From: Hymenobacter artigasi
Lineage (GTDB): Bacteria > Bacteroidota > Bacteroidia > Cytophagales > Hymenobacteraceae
Direction: 5' to 3'
Length of the DNA: 58,260 bases
NCBI RefSeq assembly: GCF_012275535.1
Contig: NZ_JAAVTK010000023.1
Span: 1-58,260 of the forward strand
Made by a program: the position numbers and the translations under genes. This document shows positions 1-6,933 of the stretch, piece by piece; the first letter of the stretch is position 1, and each line of letters begins with the position of its first letter. The notes below the pieces were generated by a model. That model was given only the letters and a program-made list of their open reading frames with translations. It was not told the origin of the DNA and searched no databases.

Positions 1-191
1 CCCAGGGCCGACCGCCATTGCCGGGGCGTTTTTAAATCCTGAATGGAGATTTTCATGCGTAAATATCCTGTCCTGATGCCGCTGCAACAAGTCTAATAGT
101 CTGATGAGGAAGTCAGCGTATTTATATGCTTGTGCTCAAAAATAGGCAGCTTGCCCGATGCTCCCCGCTGCTCTTTCGGATTTATACCCCT

Positions 192-339
192 GCTGGCGCG
201 CGTCTGCGACGCGCTGCCCACTGGGTTCGAGCCTCTGGCTCGGGCTTCGCATACCGGCTGAATCCGCAGCCCGGTTCCGTGTTGACCCCGAGCCAGAGGC
301 TCGCAGCCAGGCGGCAGCGCGTCGCAGACGCGCGCCAGC
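192..339. repeat. Two-layer inverted repeat, outer arm 27 bp, inner arm 17 bp
   Basis: The outer arm at 192-218 (GCTGGCGCGCGTCTGCGACG...) is the reverse complement of 313-339. An inner arm at 228-244 (CGAGCCTCTGGCTCGGG) matches 287-303 in reverse complement. The RNA could fold into a long branched hairpin. The element lies upstream of the kinase gene and looks like a member of the intergenic palindrome population seen across this window. Confidence 0.8.
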
Positions 340-353
340 GGGTGGCACTGCTC

Positions 354-482
354 TTTCGGAGTTGTACTCCGGAAGCCGCACTGCTGGGGGCTTGCAGCCC
401 CCAATAGAGGCCAAGGCAGCCTTCGCAGCGGAGGGAGCTGCAAGCCCCCGACAGGCCCGCTTTCGGAGTACAACTCCGAAAA
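354..482. repeat. Second compound inverted repeat upstream of the kinase gene
   Basis: The outer arm at 354-373 (TTTCGGAGTTGTACTCCGG) pairs with 461-481 (TTTCGGAGTACAACTCCGAA), and each arm is itself nearly palindromic. Inner arms at 386-402 (GGGGGCTTGCAGCCCCC) and 433-449 (GGGAGCTGCAAGCCCCC) also pair. It ends about 44 bases before the kinase start codon. A degenerate copy of the outer motif (CTCTTTCGGATTTATACC) occurs near 171-188, suggesting that repeats have been inserted into one another. Confidence 0.75.
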
Positions 483-525
483 CGCGATGCACTGATGACG
501 AGCAAACCGGCCGACCTTTGCATCC

Positions 526-1848
526 ATGCACACCCTTGCCCAACTGCGCGCCGGCCAGCTCCACGGCGCTACCCGCCTCGACCTCGCCGAAGGCCTCACC
601 GAATTTCCCCGCGAAATCTTCGCCCTGGCCGATACGCTCGAAGTCCTCAACCTTACCGGCAACGCCCTTTCGGCGCTGCCCGACGACCTCGGGCGACTGC
701 ACAAATTGCAGGTGCTGTTTTGCTCCGATAACCAGTTTACCGAAGTGCCCGCCGTGCTGGGCCAGTGCCCGCAGCTGAGCATGGTGGGCTTCAAGGCCAA
801 CCGGATACGCACGCTGCCGGCGGCGGCCCTCACGCCGGCCCTGCGCTGGCTCATCCTTACTGATAATCAGCTGGAAGAATTGCCCGCCGAAATTGGCAAT
901 TGCCAGCACCTGCAAAAGCTGATGCTGGCGGGAAACCGCCTCACCGCACTGCCCAAAGCCCTGGCCCGGTGCACCAATCTGGAGCTGCTGCGCATTGCGG
1001 CCAATGAGCTGCAAGAGCTGCCGGCGTGGCTGCTGGCCCTGCCGCGCCTGGCGTGGCTAGCCTACGCGGGCAACCCCTTCAGCGCCCCGGCCGAGGCCCG
1101 CGTGGAAGCGCAACAGCACATCGGTTCCATTGCCTGGGATGCCCTCACGGTGGAAGAAAAGCTGGGCGAAGGCGCTTCCGGCGTCATTTACCGCGCCTTG
1201 TGGCAGCACCCCAACGTGGAGGCCACGGAAGTAGCCGTTAAATTATTCAAAGGAGCGGTAACAAGCGACGGCCTGCCGCACTGCGAAATGCTGGCCTGCA
1301 TCAGCGCCGGGGCCCATCCCAACCTGATTGCGGTGGAAGGCAAAGTGAGTGGCCACCCCGCCGGCACCGAGGGCTTGGTACTGGAGCTGATTGACAATGC
1401 GTTTGGCAACCTGGCCGGGCCGCCCAGCCTGGCCACCTGCACCCGCGACGTGTACAAGCCAAGCACCGCGTTCAGCCTCGAAACGGCCCTCAACATCGCG
1501 CAGGGCATTGCCGCCGCCGCCGGGCATCTGCACGCGCAGGGCATTATGCACGGCGATTTATACGCCCATAATATTCTGAATACCGCCGAAGGCAATGCCC
1601 TGCTGGGCGATTTCGGCGCGGCCAGCTTTTTCAATTCCGAGGATGGAGCTACTGCCCAGGCCTTGCAGCGGCTGGAAGTGCGGGCCTTCGGCTGCCTGCT
1701 GGAAGAGTTATTGACGCATTGTGCTGAAGCCGACAAAGCACCGACAGCAGTCGCAACGCTCTGGGACCTGCAGCGGCGCTGCGTGGGTTTGCAAGTGGCG
1801 GGCCGGCCGTTGTTTGCGGAGATAGAAAAGGTGCTGGCAGGCTTGTAG
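526..1848 (+). CDS. Leucine-rich-repeat protein kinase
   Basis: A fusion of leucine-rich repeats and a Ser/Thr-type protein kinase, 440 residues. Residues about 15-185 carry seven or so LRR units of the form LxxLxLxxNxLxxLP. Residues about 205-438 form the kinase: glycine loop GEGASG (214-219), VAVK lysine (239), candidate helix-C glutamate (254), catalytic HGDLYAHN (342-349) and DFG (362-364). The usual HRD arginine is Gly, so this is a non-RD kinase. No signal peptide or membrane segment is visible, so it should act in the cytoplasm; target unknown. The stop codon lies in the left arm of a palindrome (1845-1926). LRR-kinase fusions of this type are known in bacteria. Confidence 0.85.
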   Translation: MHTLAQLRAGQLHGATRLDLAEGLTEFPREIFALADTLEVLNLTGNALSALPDDLGRLHKLQVLFCSDNQFTEVPAVLGQCPQLSMVGFKANRIRTLPAAALTPALRWLILTDNQLEELPAEIGNCQHLQKLMLAGNRLTALPKALARCTNLELLRIAANELQELPAWLLALPRLAWLAYAGNPFSAPAEARVEAQQHIGSIAWDALTVEEKLGEGASGVIYRALWQHPNVEATEVAVKLFKGAVTSDGLPHCEMLACISAGAHPNLIAVEGKVSGHPAGTEGLVLELIDNAFGNLAGPPSLATCTRDVYKPSTAFSLETALNIAQGIAAAAGHLHAQGIMHGDLYAHNILNTAEGNALLGDFGAASFFNSEDGATAQALQRLEVRAFGCLLEELLTHCAEADKAPTAVATLWDLQRRCVGLQVAGRPLFAEIEKVLAGL

Positions 1849-1926
1849 CGCGAGCTTTGTAGTTCGCGCCCCCGCGCCGATGCAACGATTGTCGTTCCGG
1901 GACGCGAACTGCAAAGGTCGCGCTAC
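1845..1926. repeat. Palindromic repeat, GTAGCGCG family, between convergent genes
   Basis: The outer arms GTAGCGCG/CGCGCTAC are perfect and are followed by AGCTTTGTAGTTCGCG against CGCGAACTGCAAAGGT. The left arm contains the TAG stop codon of the kinase gene, and the right arm ends 12 bases before the end of the convergent lipoprotein gene. The same outer arms recur at 16847-16912. It may serve as a bidirectional terminator, although no T-tract follows. Confidence 0.8.
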
Positions 1927-1937
1927 GATGTGACCGG

Positions 1938-3131
1938 CTACTCCGCCAGGCGCTGGTAGCGGATGCGCGGCTGCACGCTGCTGGTGTCCACGTAGAACGC
2001 GAAGGTGGTTTCGGCGCTGTTTATTTCAACGCGCACTTCGGCCAGGCGCTTGGGCGGGGTGAAGCGCGGCATGGTGGCGAAGCGCATCTCGACGGGCACG
2101 CCCGTGCCGCCCAGCGGCAGCAGGTAGAGGCCGCGCTTGTCGTCGAGCAGGTAGTGCGTAGTGGTGGCCCGCAACAGGAAGCCCGGGATGGTATAGCCCA
2201 TTTCCTCGTAGAAGCCGTGGTAGTGGAAGCGCCGCAGCACGCGCCCGGTGCGGATGTTGCGCACGAAGGCATTGGGCGCGCGCAGCTGCTGCACGGTGGG
2301 CGTGCGGCCGTAGCCTTCCATGCCATCGGCAAAGCGGATGGGGTGCGACTTGCCGGGCGCGTACACCACCAGCACGGTGCTGTCGCTGAGGAACGAGGCG
2401 CCCACCAGTTCGGCATCGGGCCGCTCGAAGCGCATGGCCGGGCGGCCGGGCCGTATAATCTCGGAGGCCGTGAGCAGGGCCGAGCCGCTGGGCGAGAGCG
2501 TGGGCTCGCACTCGGGGCCGCCGCCGGGGCCCCGGCCTTCGCTCAGGCGCAGCACGTTGCCGGCCAGGTCGAGCAGCAGTACTACCTGGCCGCCCACATC
2601 GCTGTCGGGCACCATAAAATCGAGGGTGAAAATCAGCGCGCCCAATGCCCGGCTATAGCCCAGGAACTGCGGCAGGTAGGCTTCGCTCTCGGTCACGATA
2701 TCGGCCCCGGCCTTTTTGGAAAAAGCGGCTTTGCGCAGCTTGCGGCTAAAAACCTGGCGGCCGTTCTTCTCGCGCAGCGTCACGGTGTAGTAGCCCTCGA
2801 AGCCGCGCACGCGCCGGAAGTGGCCAGGCGTTTCCTCATAAGTAGCCGTGAGGCGGTGGGTGGAATCGGTTTCGGCGGCCAGCAGCAGGTGGTAGGGCTG
2901 GCCGTTGAGCAGCACCAGCGTATCGGCCGACACGGGCGGTGCCCAGCCGGGAATTTCGGGCGGCGGCTTGGGCCGGGCACTGGGCGGCGGGGCGGCGGGC
3001 GGCAGCGCTGGCAGGGGCGCAGGCACTACCGCCACGCTGGGCATCGCCCGCGCATCCGACCTGGTAGAATGAAGCTTCTGCTCGCAGCCCGCCAGCAAGG
3101 CCAGCAGCCCGACGGCAACTAGATTGCGCAT
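1938..3131 (-). CDS. Lipoprotein of unknown function
   Basis: A 397-residue protein with a lipoprotein signal (lipobox LLAGC, Cys16) followed by a proline-rich linker at about residues 30-65. The rest has a beta-rich look with statements of the type LLLDLAGNVLRLSEGRG and YLLDDKRGLYLLPLGG, as in WD/propeller-like sensor or storage proteins, but I recognise no family. It is exported and lipid-anchored. Its ATG overlaps the stop codon of the upstream esterase gene by one base (TAATG at 3133-3129), so the two are probably translationally coupled and share a transcript. Confidence 0.75.
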   Translation of the reverse strand: MRNLVAVGLLALLAGCEQKLHSTRSDARAMPSVAVVPAPLPALPPAAPPPSARPKPPPEIPGWAPPVSADTLVLLNGQPYHLLLAAETDSTHRLTATYEETPGHFRRVRGFEGYYTVTLREKNGRQVFSRKLRKAAFSKKAGADIVTESEAYLPQFLGYSRALGALIFTLDFMVPDSDVGGQVVLLLDLAGNVLRLSEGRGPGGGPECEPTLSPSGSALLTASEIIRPGRPAMRFERPDAELVGASFLSDSTVLVVYAPGKSHPIRFADGMEGYGRTPTVQQLRAPNAFVRNIRTGRVLRRFHYHGFYEEMGYTIPGFLLRATTTHYLLDDKRGLYLLPLGGTGVPVEMRFATMPRFTPPKRLAEVRVEINSAETTFAFYVDTSSVQPRIRYQRLAE

Positions 3132-4054
3132 TATTTTGTGAGCCAGCCGTTGGCGTCTAGCCAGTTGCGCAGGCGGTCGGTCCAGAGGTCTTTGGTGGTT
3201 TTATTGTTGAGGCCGAAGCCGTGGCCACCCTTGGGGTAGAGGTGCATTTCGGCCGGCACGCCGTGGCGCAGGCATGCTTGGTAGAATACGATGCTGTTGT
3301 TGACGGGCACCGTTTTATCGTCCTCGGCATGCACCAGAAAAGTGGGTGGCGTCTGGGCCGATACGTGCAGCTCGTTGGAATACTGCCGGATTTGCTCGGT
3401 CGAAGGGGTTTTACCCAGCAGGTTATCGCGTGAGCCGGGGTGCCGGAGCGTATCGCTGAAACTGATAACCGGGTACATAAGCACCAGGAAAGCGGGCCGC
3501 ACCGATACCGGCTCCACATTATCGCCCACCGGCTTGGCAAACTGGGTGCCTGCCCACGCCGCCAGGTGGCCGCCCGCCGAAAAGCCCATCAGGCCGATGC
3601 GCTCGGGGTTGATGCTGTATTTGGCGGCTTGCTGGCGCACGAGGCGCAGGGCCTGCTGGGCATCGAGCAGCGGCGCGATGGATTTATCGGGCTGGCTCTC
3701 CTCATTGGGCAGGCGGTATTTCAGCACGAAGGCCGTCACGCCGAACTCATTCAGCCGTTTGGCTACATCGTAGCCCTCGCTGTCGATGGATAGCCGGGCA
3801 TAGCCGCCGCCAGGGCAAATGATAACCGCGGTGCCGTTGGCCGTGCCCGCCGCCGGCAGAAAAGCCGTGAGGCTGGGCTGCACCACGTTGGAGATTCGCA
3901 CGCCGCCGTTGGCCAGCGTAATGCTGGTTTCCTGCACCGCACTGGGCTGCGAATCGGGCACGGTGCCCGTGTAAATCGGGAAAGTCTGCTGCGCAAACAA
4001 AGGCCCGGCGGCCAGCAGCAGACCCACAAAGGCAATAGTAGCGGTTATTTTCAT
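3131..4054 (-). CDS. Secreted alpha/beta-hydrolase, xylan esterase-like
   Basis: A 307-residue exported hydrolase of the acetyl-xylan esterase/BD-FAE-like branch of the alpha/beta fold. A signal peptide (MKITATIAFVGLLLAAG...FAQ) is followed by an oxyanion region (VIICPGGGYA), nucleophile elbow GFSAGG, acid region HAEDDKTVP and catalytic His in KGGHGFG. I chose ATG 4054 over the in-frame ATG at 4075 because the latter lies inside a TAnnTTTG promoter box and would add residues before a good signal peptide. Esters of plant or microbial polysaccharides are the likely substrates. First gene of a two-gene unit with the lipoprotein at 1938-3131. Confidence 0.85.
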   Translation of the reverse strand: MKITATIAFVGLLLAAGPLFAQQTFPIYTGTVPDSQPSAVQETSITLANGGVRISNVVQPSLTAFLPAAGTANGTAVIICPGGGYARLSIDSEGYDVAKRLNEFGVTAFVLKYRLPNEESQPDKSIAPLLDAQQALRLVRQQAAKYSINPERIGLMGFSAGGHLAAWAGTQFAKPVGDNVEPVSVRPAFLVLMYPVISFSDTLRHPGSRDNLLGKTPSTEQIRQYSNELHVSAQTPPTFLVHAEDDKTVPVNNSIVFYQACLRHGVPAEMHLYPKGGHGFGLNNKTTKDLWTDRLRNWLDANGWLTK

Positions 4055-4072
4055 ACGTTGAAGTATTGTACG

Positions 4073-4080
4073 CAAAAGTA
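4073..4080 (-). promoter_or_regulatory. Bacteroidota -7 promoter box for the esterase gene
   Basis: TACTTTTG on the minus strand matches TAnnTTTG exactly. Transcription would begin about 6-8 bases downstream, leaving a leader of roughly 12 bases before ATG 4054. No convincing -33 TTTG is visible at the expected spacing. Confidence 0.6.
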
Positions 4081-4194
4081 CGTCATGCAGCCATATGGTG
4101 GCATTATTAAAGAAGCCCGTGGTACTATCGGACGAAATTTATGTAAGCGCAACCCAATTTGAATTATTCCGTAGTCCCGGGGGTCTTTATGGCC

Positions 4195-5016
4195 ATGCGC
4201 AAGACCACTCTGCTGGCCGCCGCTGCCCTGCTGGGCAGCCCCGGCCTCACCCTGGCCCAGAACACGCCGGACGAAAACAACCCCAATGTGGATGCCCCGT
4301 TCGTGCGTAATATCCGCGCCGACCGTCCCGGCCAAACTGTCACCGCCCAGGTTCTTCGCCCCGGCCGCTTTCAGGTCGAAACGGGTTTCCAGCGCCAGTT
4401 TGGCGGCGTGGGCCTGGCCCAGAGCCTGAGCGCCGCCACCCTGCGCATCGGCTTTTTCAACAGCATGGAGCTGCGCGTGAGCCAGCCCTACTTCCACAAC
4501 GGCCCGGCGCGGGTGGCCGAGGCCGGCCGCGTCGATTCCAGCGGCTGGGCTCCGGTGGTGGTGGGGGCCAAGTTCATGCTCTCGCCCAACTACGACACCC
4601 GCACGCAGGTAGCCATTCTGGTAGAGTCGGCGGTGCCGGGCACGGGCAGCGCGGGCCTGCGCGGCACCACCTGGGGCCCCGGCGGCCGTCTGCTGGTGAG
4701 CGAGCAGTTGGGCGAGCGGTTCGGCCTCGAAGCCAACTTCGGCTTCAGCCAGCGCGGCCTCACTACCAGGGACATTGAAAAAGGCCAGTTTCTGGGCACG
4801 CTGGCCTTCAATGGCCCGCTGAGTGAGAAAGCCGGTTTTTTTGTGGAAGCCTACGGATATGGCCGCCAGTCGCTGACTACCGGCACCACGGCGGGGGTGT
4901 ATTTCCGCCCCATTCCGGCCATGCGCCTCGATATCACGGCCGGGCAGGCGGTGAGCGGATTGGCGGCCGGCACGTCCACTATTGGGGCCGGACTCACGTT
5001 TAAAGTGGGCAAATAG
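4195..5016 (+). CDS. Outer-membrane transporter-like beta-barrel protein
   Basis: A protein of about 273 residues with a signal peptide (MRKTTLLAAAALLGSPGLTLAQ) and alternating short beta strands typical of the 'transporter/MetA-pathway of phenol degradation' outer-membrane family (VRNIRADRPGQT, VLRPGRFQVETGFQ, LRIGFFNSMELRVSQPYF). The frame opens upstream at 4159, and ATGs at 4189 and 4195 both precede a proper signal peptide; I prefer 4195. It ends in a strand finishing with TFKVGK, as expected for a barrel. Substrate unknown; the gene appears to be transcribed alone and is followed by a good terminator. Confidence 0.75.
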   Translation: MRKTTLLAAAALLGSPGLTLAQNTPDENNPNVDAPFVRNIRADRPGQTVTAQVLRPGRFQVETGFQRQFGGVGLAQSLSAATLRIGFFNSMELRVSQPYFHNGPARVAEAGRVDSSGWAPVVVGAKFMLSPNYDTRTQVAILVESAVPGTGSAGLRGTTWGPGGRLLVSEQLGERFGLEANFGFSQRGLTTRDIEKGQFLGTLAFNGPLSEKAGFFVEAYGYGRQSLTTGTTAGVYFRPIPAMRLDITAGQAVSGLAAGTSTIGAGLTFKVGK

Positions 5017-5056
5017 CACCGGCGGCAAGCGCTACGAAAATAACGTTCAGCAAAAG

Positions 5057-5081
5057 GCCTGCGTAGTAACGCAGGCTTTTT
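5057..5081 (+). terminator. Intrinsic terminator after the outer-membrane protein
   Basis: Perfect 7-bp stem GCCTGCG/CGCAGGC with loop TAGTAA followed by TTTTT. It lies 40 bases after the upstream stop codon and immediately before the META-domain gene. Confidence 0.85.
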
Positions 5082-5112
5082 GCGTAAAATCAGGCCTTTC
5101 ATTGAATTTGCT

Positions 5113-5568
5113 ATGCGCTTTCCCTTCCTGTTCCTGGCCCTGCTGGCCGCCGGTTGCCAAACCCGCCCCGCTGCGGAAACAGCCGCTACCCCTCCCCCAC
5201 TCGCCCGCACCGCGCCCGACGCGCCATTGCGCGAAACGCGCTGGGTGCTGCGCCAGCTGGCCGGCCAGCCCATCACCGTGCCGGCCGATACCAGGGAGCC
5301 TTACCTGACGCTCCGCGCCGACGGCACGGCCGAGGGCAATGGCAGCTGTAACCGCTTTCGGGGGAGTTTTTTCAGCGAAAATCCCAGTGAGCTGAAATTC
5401 AGCCCACTCATGAGCACGCGGATGGCCTGCCCGGCCCTTGAAACGGAAAATGCTTTTACCCGCGCCCTGGGCCAGAGCAATACCTACCGCATCAGCGGCG
5501 ATACGCTGCGGGTGCTGGATGCCACCGGGGCAGCCGTGGCCCGGCTGGAGGCCGTATACCTGCGGTAG
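5113..5568 (+). CDS. META/HslJ-domain lipoprotein
   Basis: A 151-residue lipoprotein with lipobox LLAAGC. The mature part has the META-domain signature: ETRWVLRQLAGQPI at the start, LTLRADGTAEGNGSCNRFRG in the middle (the family's GxxGCNxxxG turn) and FSPLMSTRMACP...E. The in-frame ATG at 5080 lies inside the preceding terminator, so ATG 5113, just before the signal sequence, is the likely start. META proteins are linked to heat-shock or stress resistance in other bacteria; the role here is not known. It converges on the M28 peptidase gene with only 3 bases between stops. Confidence 0.85.
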   Translation: MRFPFLFLALLAAGCQTRPAAETAATPPPLARTAPDAPLRETRWVLRQLAGQPITVPADTREPYLTLRADGTAEGNGSCNRFRGSFFSENPSELKFSPLMSTRMACPALETENAFTRALGQSNTYRISGDTLRVLDATGAAVARLEAVYLR

Positions 5569-5571
5569 CCG

Positions 5572-6924
5572 CTACTTGCCGCTGGTGCCTTCGGGCGCGA
5601 TACGGGTGGGCGTTTGCTGGCCCGAGGCGAGGCCGGTGGCGCTTTGCGCAATGGCCTGAATGACGGCCGTCATGTTCTGCAAATTCAGGCTCTCTACTTC
5701 GTCGTCGACGGAATGGTAGAGCTTGTCGGTCGGAATCTGGTCGGTGCTGATGCTGTGGGCGGGCACGCCCAGGCGGGCCAGGGTGGCGTTGTCGGAGCGG
5801 TAAAACAGGTTTTGCTCGGGGTACGGGTCGGGCTCGAAGCGGAACTTGCTGCCGGTGAGGTTGGCTTGCAGCAGCGGGCCGAAATCGGAACGGTCGTAGC
5901 CGGTGATGAAGGCGGTGTTGGGGCCGAATTTAGCTTCCTTGCCAATCATCTCAATGTTGAACATGGCCGTCACCTGCTGCGGGTCGAGCTGCTTCGAGAA
6001 GTACTGCGAGCCGAAGCCGCCCACTTCCTCGGCCGCGAAAGCCACGAAGATGAGCGGGCGGGCATTATCATTTTTCTTCTTGAAATACTCGGCCAGCGCC
6101 ACTACGGCGGTGGTGCCGCTGGCATCGTCGTCGGCCCCGTTGGCGATGGAGTCGCCTTCGGCCGAGGGCTTCACGATGCCCAGATGGTCGTAGTGGCCCG
6201 AGAAAACCACGTTCTCTTTGCTGCGCTGCGGGTCGCGGCCGGGCAGCACGCCCACCACGTTGCGAAGCTCAATGGGCTGCCCGACAGTGCTGGCGCTGAT
6301 GCGGTAAGTGAGGGTTGAAGGCCTGGCTCCCAGCACGTACACGGTAGAATAGGGCCCCGCCTGCTCCGGGCTTATTTTGGGGCGCGCCGCGTATTGGGCA
6401 ATTTGGCCGAATAGCTTGGTGTGGGCGGTATCAACAAAAACAAGCGTGTTGGCAGTAGGCCGCCGAAGCGCGAGCAGCCTGCCCCGCTCCGTCTGGTCCG
6501 GCCCGATTGTTACGACTGCAACGGGCGTAGCATCATCACTCGTCCAGCTCAGGGCCGGCGCGCCAGAGATAACCGCTACCTGCGTCGGCAGCAAGGCTTT
6601 CCCATTGAGCACGGCCGTGGCTACGCCGGGCCTGGTCTGATACACCTTAAACGTTTGCTCGAAGCCGCTGAGGCCCGGCAGCGGCTGCAAGCCAATGCGC
6701 GCAAACTCGCCGGCCAGGAACTGCGCCGCCCGCAGGCCGCCGGGCTGGCCGGTGCCGCGCCCCTGCATATCGTCCGATGCGAGCGTACGCATGACGCGGC
6801 TTACCGTGGCGGCCGAAACTTCGGTTTCGGCCGCCCGACCAGGCTTTACTTTGACTTTAAATTTGGATTGCGCGGCCACGGGCAGCGCCGCCAGCAAACA
6901 GCCGGCAAGGAGCAGGTTTTTCAA
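5572..6924 (-). CDS. Secreted M28-family zinc aminopeptidase
   Basis: A 450-residue exported peptidase. A signal peptide (MKNLLLAGCLLAALPVAAQ) is followed by a PA-like insertion and the M28 catalytic core: GHYDHLG, GADDDASG (bridging Asp), AEEVG (general base and ligand), NIEMIG and LYHSVDDE. The fourth zinc-ligand position, usually Asp in NxDMxG, is Glu here. It probably removes N-terminal residues from peptides in the periplasm or outside the cell. The gene lies 9 bases downstream of pyruvate carboxylase on the same strand and could be cotranscribed with it. Confidence 0.9.
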   Translation of the reverse strand: MKNLLLAGCLLAALPVAAQSKFKVKVKPGRAAETEVSAATVSRVMRTLASDDMQGRGTGQPGGLRAAQFLAGEFARIGLQPLPGLSGFEQTFKVYQTRPGVATAVLNGKALLPTQVAVISGAPALSWTSDDATPVAVVTIGPDQTERGRLLALRRPTANTLVFVDTAHTKLFGQIAQYAARPKISPEQAGPYSTVYVLGARPSTLTYRISASTVGQPIELRNVVGVLPGRDPQRSKENVVFSGHYDHLGIVKPSAEGDSIANGADDDASGTTAVVALAEYFKKKNDNARPLIFVAFAAEEVGGFGSQYFSKQLDPQQVTAMFNIEMIGKEAKFGPNTAFITGYDRSDFGPLLQANLTGSKFRFEPDPYPEQNLFYRSDNATLARLGVPAHSISTDQIPTDKLYHSVDDEVESLNLQNMTAVIQAIAQSATGLASGQQTPTRIAPEGTSGK

Positions 6925-6933
6925 GGCAAAAGG

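Larger units (their letters stand above)
1..525. other. Intergenic stretch dominated by palindromic repeats
   Basis: I find no gene here that I can support. Bases 1-125 hold only a 13-codon open frame at 55-96 of unknown meaning. Bases 192-482 are two adjacent palindromic elements, listed separately. Open frames crossing the region on both strands come from the GC-rich repeat sequence. No TAnnTTTG promoter for the kinase gene at 526 was found. Confidence 0.6.

Noticed and set aside
93..1014. Several overlapping open frames on both strands near the left end
   Set aside because: They run through palindromic repeats or lie antisense to the kinase gene, and their translations are low-complexity Arg/Ala/Pro.
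6648..6657. LacI-like motif TAAACGTTTG
   Set aside because: It lies inside the M28 peptidase coding sequence and is taken as a chance match.
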